Shown: one piece after another, positions 52,202 through 60,651 of the stretch
Layout of the letters: the number at the start of each line of letters is the position of its first letter
Position numbering within the stretch: the stretch's first letter is position 1
DNA from: Arthrobacter sp. SDTb3-6
GTDB lineage: Bacteria > Actinomycetota > Actinomycetes > Actinomycetales > Micrococcaceae
Assembly: GCF_013376095.1 (NCBI RefSeq)
Contig: NZ_JAAMFN010000007.1
Coordinates: 1-64,000, forward strand
DNA: 64,000 nt
Direction of reading: 5' to 3'
Position numbers and translations under genes: made by a program
The notes under the pieces: generated by a model
Told to the model about the DNA's origin: nothing
Database searches by the model: none
Seen by the model: the letters and a program-made list of their open reading frames with translations, nothing else

Positions 52202-53677
52202 ATGATTCCACCCAAGCCGCGGCCCCGCCCGTCCCGACGCCGGGGACGTGCCTGGGGCGTTCGCAAAAGGGCGACGGCGACGGCCGTCACCGTGGTTGCC
52301 CTTGCCCTGGTTGCCGGCGGCCTGCTGTTGCTGGTGCTCCTGCAGAGCTCACTCATCGCCACCACTGAAAGGGCCGCGAAGTCCACGGCATCGGACGTGG
52401 TGGCGATGATCACCAGCGAGGATGTCGAGGACGCGGGGGATTCACTGGCCACCACGGCCCACACCGGCCAGTATGTGCAAATCATCAGCCCGCAGGGGGC
52501 CGTGGTGGCGGCCTCGCAAAAATCGGCGGCCAGGGCTCCGCTCTCGCAATTGCGCCCCGGCCCGGGGGCGACCAAGACCGAGGACGTCTCCAGCCTGCAG
52601 GGCATTGGCGACACGGACGCGTTCCTCATCACCGCCGAAGGTGTGCAGACCGGGCAGGGCACCTACACCGTCGTCGTGGCCTCGACAGTGCAGGTCGAGG
52701 CGGACTCCGTCGCCACGGTCGCCTGGTTCCTCCTGGGCGCCACACTCGTGCTTCTCGTGGTGGTGGGCGTTTCGGTGTGGATCCTGGTGGGGAGGTCACT
52801 GCGCCAGGTCGGGAGGATCCGCGGCCAGGTGGCCCGGATCAATGCCAGCCACCTCAGCGAGCGGGTGGACGTCCCGGCCACCAACGACGAAATCCACCGC
52901 CTGGCCCTGACCATGAACACCATGCTCGACCGGCTCCAGGCCTCCGACGTCGAACAACGCCGCTTCGTTTCCGACGCCAGCCACGAACTGCGCAGCCCCC
53001 TGGCCACCATCAGCGCCGGGCTGGAAATCGCCGTCGCCGACCACAGCGGGGAGAGCTGGCGGGAACTCCAGAACATGCTCAGCAGCGAGACGGCCCGCAT
53101 GAGCTACCTTGTCGATGACCTGCTCACCCTGGCCAAGGCCAATGACGACGGCATCCACGTCACGGCCCAGGACGTCGACCTGGACGACATCCTGGCGGCC
53201 GAAATCCGCCGGCTGCGGTCCCTGAGCCCGCATCACATCACGGCCAGCCTGACCCCTGCCCGGGTCACCGGCGATGGACACCGCCTGGGCCAGGTGCTGC
53301 GCAACGTGCTGGACAACGCCAACCGCCACGCAAGGTCGGCCATCACCGTGGGGCTGGGTGCAGGCCCGGGGGTGGTGCGCGTCGTCATTGACAACGACGG
53401 CGACCCCGTACCCGAGGCCGACCGCGAGCGGATCTTTGAGCGGTTCGTCCGCCTGGACCAGAGCCGCTCCCGCGAAAGCGGCGGCAGCGGACTGGGCCTG
53501 GCCATCGCCGCCACCATCATGAAGGCCCACCACGGCACCATCACCACCAGCTCGACGCCGGCCGGAGGCTGCCGCTTTGAACTGCTCCTATCCCCGGGTG
53601 CCGTGGACTGGGGCCTGGGCGGGGTCACGGTCTGCGGAGAGCAGGTAACCCATGCCACGGACGGTGGAGAGGGTTGA
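52202..53677 (+). CDS. Two-component sensor histidine kinase
   Basis: The 491 residues have two membrane segments (TAVTVVALALVAGGLLLLVL and VAWFLLGATLVLLVVVGVSV) flanking an extracellular domain of about 130 residues. HAMP follows, then the phospho-acceptor box FVSDASHELRSPLATISAG, N-box LRNVLDNANRHA and G-boxes VIDNDGDPVPEADRERIFER and GSGLGLAIAATIM. The normal kinase end is about FELLLSPG. The reading frame then runs on for about 22 residues through the antisense of the response-regulator gene, giving a 90-base 3' overlap. The partner is the convergent OmpR-type regulator. The stimulus is unknown. Confidence 0.9.
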   Translation: MIPPKPRPRPSRRRGRAWGVRKRATATAVTVVALALVAGGLLLLVLLQSSLIATTERAAKSTASDVVAMITSEDVEDAGDSLATTAHTGQYVQIISPQGAVVAASQKSAARAPLSQLRPGPGATKTEDVSSLQGIGDTDAFLITAEGVQTGQGTYTVVVASTVQVEADSVATVAWFLLGATLVLLVVVGVSVWILVGRSLRQVGRIRGQVARINASHLSERVDVPATNDEIHRLALTMNTMLDRLQASDVEQRRFVSDASHELRSPLATISAGLEIAVADHSGESWRELQNMLSSETARMSYLVDDLLTLAKANDDGIHVTAQDVDLDDILAAEIRRLRSLSPHHITASLTPARVTGDGHRLGQVLRNVLDNANRHARSAITVGLGAGPGVVRVVIDNDGDPVPEADRERIFERFVRLDQSRSRESGGSGLGLAIAATIMKAHHGTITTSSTPAGGCRFELLLSPGAVDWGLGGVTVCGEQVTHATDGGEG

Positions 53678-54298
53678 CAGATTGAAGGGGGCGTCGATCT
53701 TGCGACGCAAATACCCTATGTAGACCTCCACGACGTTGTCGCCGCCTTCAAAGGTAGGATCCCAGACGTTGTCGAGGATTTCGGCCTTCGAGACCACCGC
53801 GTCATGCCGGCGCATGAGGAAATGCAGGAGCCCGTACTCGCGCGCGGTCAGGGGGACCAGCGTGTCGCCGCGGTGGACGCTGCGGTTCATTGGATCCAGC
53901 CGCAACGTCCCCAACGTCATCACGACGGGACGCTCGGGTGCCCCGCGCCGGATCAGGGCCCGCAGCCTGGCCACCAGCACCAGGAAGCTGAATGGCTTCG
54001 TCAGGTAGTCATCCGCGCCCAGGTCAAAGGCATCGGTCTGGTCATATTCACCGTCCTTGGCCGTGAGCATCATGACCGGTGTCCAGATCATGCACCCGCG
54101 CAATTCCTTGAGCACGTCATAACCGCTCTTCATCGGCAGCATCAAGTCCAGGACAATCACGTCGTAGGGATTTTCCGTTGCAGCCCACAGGCCGCTGACC
54201 CCGTCATGGACGACCTCCACAACAAATCCTTCATTCGTCAAGCCGCGCCGCACCGTCTCGGCCAACAGCGTCTCGTCTTCCACCAATAAGATCCGCAT
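53588..54298 (-). CDS. OmpR-family response regulator
   Basis: The 236 residues form a receiver domain (MRILLVEDETLLAETVRRG; phospho-acceptor aspartate 51 in VIVLDLMLPMKSGYDVL; MLTAKD; lysine in YLTKPFSFLVL) and a winged helix DNA-binding domain (LTAREYGLLHFLMRRHDAVV; EVYIGYLRRKI). It is convergent with its presumed kinase, not in tandem as is usual, and the two genes overlap by 90 bases at their 3' ends. CTGAG repeats spaced 11 bases lie just upstream of its start and are likely its own binding site. Confidence 0.9.
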   Translation of the reverse strand: MRILLVEDETLLAETVRRGLTNEGFVVEVVHDGVSGLWAATENPYDVIVLDLMLPMKSGYDVLKELRGCMIWTPVMMLTAKDGEYDQTDAFDLGADDYLTKPFSFLVLVARLRALIRRGAPERPVVMTLGTLRLDPMNRSVHRGDTLVPLTAREYGLLHFLMRRHDAVVSKAEILDNVWDPTFEGGDNVVEVYIGYLRRKIDAPFNLSTLSTVRGMGYLLSADRDPAQAPVHGTRG

Positions 54299-54337
54299 CC
54301 ATCTCCTTCCCTCGTAGATGAGTATGGCGCACCCAAG

Positions 54338-54353
54338 CTGAGACGTTCCTGAG
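54338..54353. promoter_or_regulatory. Direct repeat CTGAG-N6-CTGAG, candidate OmpR-type site (RR side)
   Basis: Two CTGAG units begin 11 bases apart (54338 and 54349), about 40 bases upstream of the response-regulator start. An 11-base period is the hallmark of OmpR/PhoB-family sites. Confidence 0.6.
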
Positions 54354-54418
54354 GAAAAGGCAGGACCGTCGCGGCGCCGGCTGCGGTCACCGCACCGCGC
54401 CCGGGCGTCCCGGACCTT

Positions 54419-54434
54419 CTCAGCGGCTTCTCAG
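54419..54434. promoter_or_regulatory. Direct repeat CTCAG-N6-CTCAG, candidate OmpR-type site (nuclease side)
   Basis: Two CTCAG units begin 11 bases apart (54419 and 54430), embedded in CTTCTCAGCG repeats. They are the exact inverse of the CTGAG pair at 54338, so the two sites face each other in the gap between the response regulator and the HNH gene. Confidence 0.6.
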
Positions 54435-54548
54435 CGTGGTCCTGTGACACTGGCAATGCGGGAAACGCCACGGGCATCCCCGATGCAGGCGCCGTGGATC
54501 CACAGCGGATCCACGGCGAAAACCGGTAACACGCAAGGAGAACTGCAG

Positions 54549-55433
54549 ATGCGATATTGGTGGGTCCACCATGGCCGGAACTACGGGACAGCGATCGAGA
54601 AGGGCACCCTCTGGGTCTGCCACGCGGCCGACGGGGCCCCGGCGCAAAGCCTTGAGGCGTTGAAAAAGATGGAACAGGGCGATGTCGTCTTCCACTACTT
54701 CGGGCCGTACGTGCGGGCCGTCAGCGTTGTCGCGAAGGAACGGCACGCCCATGCGCGGCCTGAGGGATACGAGCGGCTGGTGGGGGAGGGCGACGACGGC
54801 TGGCTCGTCCGGGTCAACACCGTCGCGACCGGGTTATGCGTCCACCGGGACCGCGCGGCGAAACTGTCCGGGCGCGGCGGCCCGGGGCCGTTCACCGAGT
54901 CGGGGAAACCCGTGCGGCGCTATGTGTCCCCCCTCAGCGACGACGACGGCGCGGCACTCCTGGCTGCAGCTCGCATCGACGGGTTGCCGTCGCCGGCGGG
55001 GAGCCTGCGCGGACGCCCGGGCAGTGTGTGGGGCACTGGAGACCCGGCCGATTCGGCCACCCGCCTGGAACAGGAGTATCTCCATAAAAACCTGTTGCGC
55101 GGACGCCGGAGTGCGAGCTGCTCCATCTGCGGCGAAGATCTGCCCGCCCGGCTCCTGAACGCCGGTCACATCAAGCCGCGCGAGCAATCCACCGACCGGG
55201 AACGCATGGACTTCGAGGCCAACGCCATGCTCACCTGTGCGCTGGGCTGCGACGCCCTGTATGCGTGGGGCTGTGTCCTCATCGACGGCGACGGCACCAT
55301 CCGGAGGGGTGTGCCGGCTGAGACCCGCTGCCTCGAGGAAGCCGTCAATGCACTGCTCGGGCGGCGATGCACCGCCCATGACGAACGGACGGCACCTAAT
55401 TTTGCCGCAACCACCCGGTTGGTCCTCGGATAG
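54549..55433 (+). CDS. EVE-like/HNH endonuclease, probable modification-dependent restriction enzyme
   Basis: The 294 residues start at ATG 54549 behind AAGGAG. The N-terminal about 110 residues (YWWVHHGRNYGTAIEKGTLW, then MEQGDVVFHYFGPYVRAVSV) resemble EVE/PUA-like modules that read modified bases and are often fused to nucleases. The C-terminal part has an HNH core: CSICGEDLPARLLNAGHIKP, then NAMLTCALGCDALYAWGCV. The linker contains ATRLEQEYLHKNLLRGRRSA. This layout fits type IV, modification-dependent restriction. It stands alone, and its upstream region carries the CTCAG repeats. A different role for the N-terminal domain is possible. Confidence 0.75.
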   Translation: MRYWWVHHGRNYGTAIEKGTLWVCHAADGAPAQSLEALKKMEQGDVVFHYFGPYVRAVSVVAKERHAHARPEGYERLVGEGDDGWLVRVNTVATGLCVHRDRAAKLSGRGGPGPFTESGKPVRRYVSPLSDDDGAALLAAARIDGLPSPAGSLRGRPGSVWGTGDPADSATRLEQEYLHKNLLRGRRSASCSICGEDLPARLLNAGHIKPREQSTDRERMDFEANAMLTCALGCDALYAWGCVLIDGDGTIRRGVPAETRCLEEAVNALLGRRCTAHDERTAPNFAATTRLVLG

Positions 55434-55542
55434 GGGCACGGGCCCGGACCAGGGGAAGGCGCCGGGCGGCCGCCGCTGTGCCCGAATGCCGGTGGCGCCC
55501 TTGCTTCGCAGCAGGGTGCCGGGGCGGCTCCTGCCCTCAGGG

Positions 55543-55568
55543 CCGGTCCCTCCCGCTCCCGGGACCGG
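55543..55568. terminator. Possible terminator between convergent genes
   Basis: An 8-base-pair stem (CCGGTCCC and GGGACCGG) with a 10-base loop lies between the HNH gene and the GH32 gene. No U-run is seen. Confidence 0.35.
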
Positions 55569-55618
55569 ACGGGAATCAGCGTCGCGCCGGGTGCCCCCCA
55601 AGGGATGGCGCCTGCGGG

Positions 55619-57214
55619 CTAGTTTCCGAAGGGGGTGGTGGTGAGCTGGTGGAGCTGGGCGGTTCCCCCTTCTGCGTAGAGCCAGACTTCGCGGGCGGTG
55701 TCCGGTGGGAAGATTTGTTCCGTCAGCGTTGTCAATCCGTCATGGCTGAATACTTCCACGGACGTGCTGTCGAGGTGGATGCCCAGTTTCAGGTGGCCGC
55801 CGGCCAACGCCACCGGGGCGTGCTCGATGGAGGCAAAGGACGGGTTGAATCCGGTGTCCCCAGATGCGGTCCGGTCAACGACCACGGATGCGCTCGCGGT
55901 GTCGTAGCCGATTTTTGTTCCGACGCCGCCGGCGCCGGCGCGCACGATCAGGCCGAACGTGGACGCCGTCCCGGGGGTGAAGTCCACGTCGATGCGCTGG
56001 GCTGTCCCGTGGGCCGGGACGGGCAGCAGGTGGCGGCCTTCCTCGATGGGGCCGGGGACGGCAGTGTACGACGGTTCGGCACCGCCGGCCTGGAGAACCT
56101 CCGTTGCGACCGATTGTGTGAGCCTGATGCGTCCGTCGATGGTGCGCAGTCGGACTTCGCGTGGCAGGGCCATGGCCCCGCGCCAGGGGTCCGTCGGGAT
56201 GTCCGCGCCATAGTCCCAGTTGTTCATCCAGCCGACCATGATTCGCCGGCCGCCGGGCACGCCGTTGAAGGAAACCGCGGCGTAGTAGTCCCGCCCCCAA
56301 TCAAGCCAGCCATAACGGCGCAGGCAGTCGGGATCGGGTTCCAGTCCTTGTGTCACGGTGCTTTCAGGGACGAAGGTGGTGCCGTCAAAATGGCCAATGA
56401 AGTACTGCCCGCCGGATCCTCCGGACACGGCTCCGGGGTTCAAATTGATGGTCAGCACCCATTTGGTGGCGCCGGCAGCCCCTTCGACGGGCAGTTCAAA
56501 CAGGTCCGGGCATTCCCACACGCCGCCAGTGGCGTTCTCCGGGCCGAACTCGCTCAGGAATTCCCAATCGGTCAAGTTGCCCGATTTATAGAACACGGCC
56601 TTGCGTTCCTGGGCCTCGACGGCGACCATGACCCAGCAGGCCTCGGGGCCGTGGCCGTACCAAAAGACCTTCGGGTCGCGGAAATTGGCCGAATTGCGGG
56701 TCAGTACGGGGTTCGCGGGATGCCTGGCCCAGGTATAGCCGCCGTCGAGGCTCAGGGCCAGTGACTGGGCCTGTTCGCCGCAGTGCTCCGACTCCTGCTT
56801 GAAGGCGCTGGTGTAGACGGCAACGAGCGCCGGTGTTTCGGCGGTGCCCAGGCCGGAGCTGTTGGACGCATCGAAGACCACACTGCCGGAGAAGATGTCC
56901 TCGCAGGCATCGGTGACGATGGCCGGGGCATGCTCCGTCCAATGGAGCAGGTCCACTGAGGTGGCATGGCCCCAGGACATGTTGCCCCAGGTCGATCCCC
57001 GTGGATTGTTTTGGTAGAACAGGTGGTAGATGCCGTTGTGGAGGATCAGGCCGTTGGGATCGTTGATCCAGGTGTCCCGCGCGGTGTAGTGAAACGCGGG
57101 GCGTCCGTGTTCCCGGGCCAGGTCGGATGGCCGGTCCTGTGGCCGGTCCCCGCTGGCGATGGCAGTGCCTGCGATTGCGGTGCTGGAGGAATCGGGCATG
57201 GTGGTGGAAGTCAA
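55619..57214 (-). CDS. Glycoside hydrolase family 32 (levanase/inulinase/sucrose hydrolase type)
   Basis: The 531 residues show the GH32 landmarks: nucleophile aspartate in TWINDPNGLILHNG, the stabiliser in FRDPKVFWYG, and the acid/base glutamate in WECPDLFELP. A five-bladed propeller and a C-terminal beta-sandwich (VALAGGHLKLGIHLDSTSVE) follow. There is no signal peptide, so it should act inside the cell on imported fructooligosaccharides or sucrose. It is the last gene of the LacI/ABC operon. Levanase, inulinase and beta-fructosidase cannot be told apart by eye. Confidence 0.9.
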   Translation of the reverse strand: MTSTTMPDSSSTAIAGTAIASGDRPQDRPSDLAREHGRPAFHYTARDTWINDPNGLILHNGIYHLFYQNNPRGSTWGNMSWGHATSVDLLHWTEHAPAIVTDACEDIFSGSVVFDASNSSGLGTAETPALVAVYTSAFKQESEHCGEQAQSLALSLDGGYTWARHPANPVLTRNSANFRDPKVFWYGHGPEACWVMVAVEAQERKAVFYKSGNLTDWEFLSEFGPENATGGVWECPDLFELPVEGAAGATKWVLTINLNPGAVSGGSGGQYFIGHFDGTTFVPESTVTQGLEPDPDCLRRYGWLDWGRDYYAAVSFNGVPGGRRIMVGWMNNWDYGADIPTDPWRGAMALPREVRLRTIDGRIRLTQSVATEVLQAGGAEPSYTAVPGPIEEGRHLLPVPAHGTAQRIDVDFTPGTASTFGLIVRAGAGGVGTKIGYDTASASVVVDRTASGDTGFNPSFASIEHAPVALAGGHLKLGIHLDSTSVEVFSHDGLTTLTEQIFPPDTAREVWLYAEGGTAQLHQLTTTPFGN

Positions 57215-57307
57215 GGTGGGGTTCTTTCGGTGCCGGGTTCTGCTGGTGGCGGGTGGAGGTGCTTTTCGGCGGTGGTTGGCGGGCCAGGGCCGGGTCTTGG
57301 GATGTTC

Positions 57308-58231
57308 TCAGCCCTTGACGCCGGTGGAGGCGATGCTGTTGACGAAGGACCGCTGGAAGGCGATGAAAAGGACCAGGATGGGCAGTGTGATGAGGGTGGT
57401 GTAGGCCATGATCTGCCCCCAGGCCACATTGAGCTGGTAGAAATACTCCACACCCACCATCACGGGGCGCAGGTTCTCGGACTGGACCACCATGATGGGC
57501 CACAGGTAGGAGTTCCAGGCCGGAAGGAAGGTCAGGATCGCCACGGTGGCGATGGCCGGCCCGGAGAGCGGCATGATGATCTTGCGGTAGATCTGGAACC
57601 AGCCGGCCCCGTCCATGCGGGCTGCCTCGTCGAGTTCCTTGGGAATGCTGTCGAAATATTGGTGGAAGAGGTAGACGGAGAAGGCATTGGCGATGAAAGG
57701 GATGATCTGGACCCGGTAGGTGTCCAGCCAGCCGTGCGTCAGGGCCAGGCTAAAGCCGTTGACCTGCAACCAGGGCAGCTGGTTGACCCACCAGACCAGG
57801 GGCAGGGCCAGTGTTTCGAAGGGAACGATGAGCGTGGCGATGATGGCGGTGAGAATGATCTTCTTGCCCCGCAGGCGCATGCGGGAAAGTGCGAAGGCGG
57901 CCAACGAGTTCACCAGCAGGCCCAGGATGACGGTGGCCGCCGAGATTCCGACGGAGTTCATCAGGAAGGTCACGATCGGCACGCGGTCAAACACACCGGC
58001 ATAGTTGGCGAACGAGATGTGTCCGGTGGGCAGGAACGCATTGATCGAGCCGAGGTCCGAAAAGATTTGCGCGTCCGGCTTCAGGGAGGAGACGAACATG
58101 AACACGATGGGCAGGACGAAGACCAGGGCCAGGACGATTTTGGCCACGGTGCCTACAATATGGCGCGGTTTCGGGGCAGGGCGGAGGGCCTGGGCGGGCT
58201 GGCGGCGTGCGGGGGCTGTGGTGGTAGCCAT
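57308..58231 (-). CDS. Oligosaccharide ABC importer permease, MalG-like
   Basis: The 307 residues have six hydrophobic segments and the EAA loop PKELDEAARMDGAGWFQIYR, typical of the carbohydrate CUT1 family. The gene begins four bases after the stop of the MalF-like permease gene. It forms the channel with that protein. The operon has no ATPase, so a shared ATPase (MsiK type) encoded elsewhere must power it, as is usual in actinobacteria. Confidence 0.9.
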   Translation of the reverse strand: MATTTAPARRQPAQALRPAPKPRHIVGTVAKIVLALVFVLPIVFMFVSSLKPDAQIFSDLGSINAFLPTGHISFANYAGVFDRVPIVTFLMNSVGISAATVILGLLVNSLAAFALSRMRLRGKKIILTAIIATLIVPFETLALPLVWWVNQLPWLQVNGFSLALTHGWLDTYRVQIIPFIANAFSVYLFHQYFDSIPKELDEAARMDGAGWFQIYRKIIMPLSGPAIATVAILTFLPAWNSYLWPIMVVQSENLRPVMVGVEYFYQLNVAWGQIMAYTTLITLPILVLFIAFQRSFVNSIASTGVKG

Positions 58232-58235
58232 GGGG

Positions 58236-59186
58236 TTAGGCCTTTTCTCGGGTGAGGAAGCGCTGTATCGCGGCGACGATGAGGACCAGGGCGAAGAACA
58301 CCAGGGAGATCGCCGAGGCGTAGCTGGTCTGTTGCTGCTGGTAGCCGGTCTGGACGGCGTCGTAGACCACCGTTGAGGTGGAGTACAGGGGCCCGCCCTG
58401 GGTCATGACACTGACCTGGGTGAACAGGCTCAGGGCCTGGATGGTGATGGTGACCAGCACCAGGGCGCGGGTGTTGCGCAGGCCGGGCCAGGTGACAAAG
58501 CGGAAGCGCTGCCAGGCGCTGACTCCGTCCAGGGAGGCTGCCTCGTGCAAATCCGGGGCGATGGTTTGCAGCCCCGAAAGCCAAATGACCATGTGGAAGC
58601 CGACGCCCTGCCACACCGACATCAGGATGATCGCCGGCATGGAGGTGGCGGGGTTGTTCAGCCAGTCCGGTCCGGTGACCAGGCCGAGCGTGAGGCGGTG
58701 GATAAGTTCGTTGATCAGGCCGTTTTGCTGGTACATGAACAGCCAGAGCATCGATACCACCACCATGGAGGTGACGACCGGCAGGAAGTAGACGGTGCGG
58801 AAGAAGCTGGTGCCACGGGTCTTGGTGTTGACCAGGATGGCCAGGCCCAAGGCGGCCCCGCCCTGGACCGGGACGACGACGGCGGCAAAGTAAAGCGTAT
58901 TGAGCAGGGACCGGTAGAAGACGGGATCCTGGAAGAGCTGGATGAAGTTGGTCAGGCCCACAAACCCAATCGGGTTGGGCGAGATGAGCTGGGCGTTGGT
59001 GAATGCCAACACGAAGGCCAAGGCGGCGGGGACAAAAATGAAGAGGGCCAGGAGCAGGACCGCGGGGGCCACCATGCCCAGGGCTGTGAGCGATTCTTTC
59101 CGCCGGCCGCGGTTGACCTTGCGGGGTGGGCTGGGTTTTTTCACTGACGGTGCTGTCTCCGCGCGGGAGGGGTGAATGAGAACCAT
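58236..59186 (-). CDS. Oligosaccharide ABC importer permease, MalF-like
   Basis: The 316 residues start at ATG 59186. A basic N-terminus leads to six hydrophobic segments (MVAPAVLLLALFIFVPAALA first) and the EAA loop APDLHEAASLDGVSAWQRFR. It is the partner of the MalG-like permease. It follows the binding-protein gene after a 67-base gap that contains a strong hairpin. Confidence 0.9.
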   Translation of the reverse strand: MVLIHPSRAETAPSVKKPSPPRKVNRGRRKESLTALGMVAPAVLLLALFIFVPAALAFVLAFTNAQLISPNPIGFVGLTNFIQLFQDPVFYRSLLNTLYFAAVVVPVQGGAALGLAILVNTKTRGTSFFRTVYFLPVVTSMVVVSMLWLFMYQQNGLINELIHRLTLGLVTGPDWLNNPATSMPAIILMSVWQGVGFHMVIWLSGLQTIAPDLHEAASLDGVSAWQRFRFVTWPGLRNTRALVLVTITIQALSLFTQVSVMTQGGPLYSTSTVVYDAVQTGYQQQQTSYASAISLVFFALVLIVAAIQRFLTREKA

Positions 59187-59205
59187 GGGCTGTCCAAAGG
59201 TGTGG

Positions 59206-59237
59206 GTCCGGGTGCGGGCGGCAGCCCGCACCCGGAC
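59206..59237 (-). terminator. Hairpin between the fructan binding-protein and permease genes
   Basis: A perfect 14-base-pair stem (GTCCGGGTGCGGGC and its complement) with a 4-base loop, GGCA, lies between binding-protein stop and permease start. It is the same arrangement as at 4785 in the other sugar operon, and probably attenuates or stabilises the message. Confidence 0.7.
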
Positions 59238-59253
59238 GAGGGGGAGTGGCGGC

Positions 59254-60558
59254 TTACTTGTAGCCGTTGTTGGTCTTGATGTTCGCGTCGATGCCGCGTA
59301 CCGCCTGGTCCAGGGTGCTCTTGGGATCGGCACCGGCCAGGATGTTCTGTGCGGCCGTGGTGAAGGTGGTGGAGATGAACGGGTAGGCCGGCGTCGGGGG
59401 CCGCAGCTCGGCATACTTGCGCGATATTTGGGCAAAGATTTCATTCGACCCGCCGGGGCCGTAGCTGGGGTCCAGCTTCAGGGCTGCGGGGGAGGACGTC
59501 GCGGGGATTGTTCCCGCCGCGACAGCCACAGAGGCCTGGTATTGGGGTTGGAGGGAGAACTTCAGGTAGGCCGTGGCAGCCGCCTTGTTCTCGCAGGTGT
59601 TCGTCATGCCCCATTCCCAGGACCCGCCGCCGATCTTGGGGCCGCTGCCAAAGTTGACCGGCGGGATGACCGCCAGGTCCTTGCCCAGCGTTTTGGACAG
59701 GGGCGCCGCGGCCCAGGATCCGCTGTATTCGATGGCTGTCTTGTTGTTGGTGAGGTCGGCGTTGGCATCCGCGCCGGACTTCTGGGCAATGAGGCCCTGC
59801 GTGACCAGCCCGCGCATCCACGTGGCCCAGTTGACCGCGTTGGCGCCGTTGAGTGCCCCGTCAGCGCTTTGGTAGTCGGTGCGGTTGATCAGGTCGCCAC
59901 CGAAGCTTTGCAAAAGGGGCGAGTAGGCGTACGTCCACCATTCCCCGGTGCCGCTGGTGCCCAGGTCAAGCGGGGCAGCCCACTTGCCGGTCTTCTTCAG
60001 CGCGGCCAGGGACTGGTTGAATTCGTCCTGGGTCCACGGGGTGTCGATGGTGGGGATCCTGATGCCGGCAGCCGTCAGGACCGACTTGCGCGCAAACATG
60101 GCCAGGGCCACGTCGTAATAGCCAACCGCATAGACCTTCCCGTTCCACTTGCCGATGGTGCTGGGCAGTTGTCCCTTCAGGGAGGTGCCAAGGTCCAGCG
60201 GCGCGAGGTACTTGGCCCAGGCCCAGTTGGGCACGTTCGGTGCATCCATGTCCAGGACGCAGGGGAGTTTGCCGGAAGCGGCGGCAGCCACCACGGACTG
60301 GTTGTACGACGCTTGCGGAAACGCCTGGACAGTGACCTTGTATTTGCTTTGGCTGGAATTGAAGGCGGAAACAATTTTCTGGTCCGCAGCCAATTCCGCC
60401 GGATTTCCGGCATTGTGGGTCCACAGCGTGATCGAGTTTCCTGATCCCCCGGACCCGCCGGAAGCGCTGGCGGTGCCACTGCATCCCGCCAGCGGTGCCG
60501 CGATGACCATGGCCGCTATACTGGCGGTGAGAAGCCGCCGCGATTTATGGAACTTCAC
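59254..60558 (-). CDS. Oligosaccharide ABC importer substrate-binding lipoprotein
   Basis: The 434 residues start at GTG 60558 with GGAGGAAA upstream. The signal (MKFHKSRRLLTASIAAMVIA) ends in a lipobox LAGC. The mature protein is of the CUT1/MalE type (ITLWTHNAGNPAELAADQKI; TNNKTAIEYSGSWAAAPLSK). It captures an oligosaccharide outside the membrane for the MalF/MalG-like permeases. The GH32 gene at the operon end points to fructooligosaccharides, levan or inulin fragments. Confidence 0.9.
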   Translation of the reverse strand: MKFHKSRRLLTASIAAMVIAAPLAGCSGTASASGGSGGSGNSITLWTHNAGNPAELAADQKIVSAFNSSQSKYKVTVQAFPQASYNQSVVAAAASGKLPCVLDMDAPNVPNWAWAKYLAPLDLGTSLKGQLPSTIGKWNGKVYAVGYYDVALAMFARKSVLTAAGIRIPTIDTPWTQDEFNQSLAALKKTGKWAAPLDLGTSGTGEWWTYAYSPLLQSFGGDLINRTDYQSADGALNGANAVNWATWMRGLVTQGLIAQKSGADANADLTNNKTAIEYSGSWAAAPLSKTLGKDLAVIPPVNFGSGPKIGGGSWEWGMTNTCENKAAATAYLKFSLQPQYQASVAVAAGTIPATSSPAALKLDPSYGPGGSNEIFAQISRKYAELRPPTPAYPFISTTFTTAAQNILAGADPKSTLDQAVRGIDANIKTNNGYK

Positions 60559-60605
60559 TGTATTTCCTCCATTGTGGTATTGACCGGTGGTTTTGCCGGC
60601 CGGAA

Positions 60606-60625
60606 ACGCTCGCTGCAACGAGCGT
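60606..60625. promoter_or_regulatory. Inverted repeat in the lacI-binding-protein gap
   Basis: ACGCTCG and CGAGCGT flank CTGCAA in the 93-base gap between the LacI gene and the binding-protein gene. It may be an operator or a weak terminator; it does not match the AAAACGTTTT sites upstream of the LacI gene. Confidence 0.4.
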
Positions 60626-60651
60626 CCGTTGCCCCGGACCCGCCACCCCGC

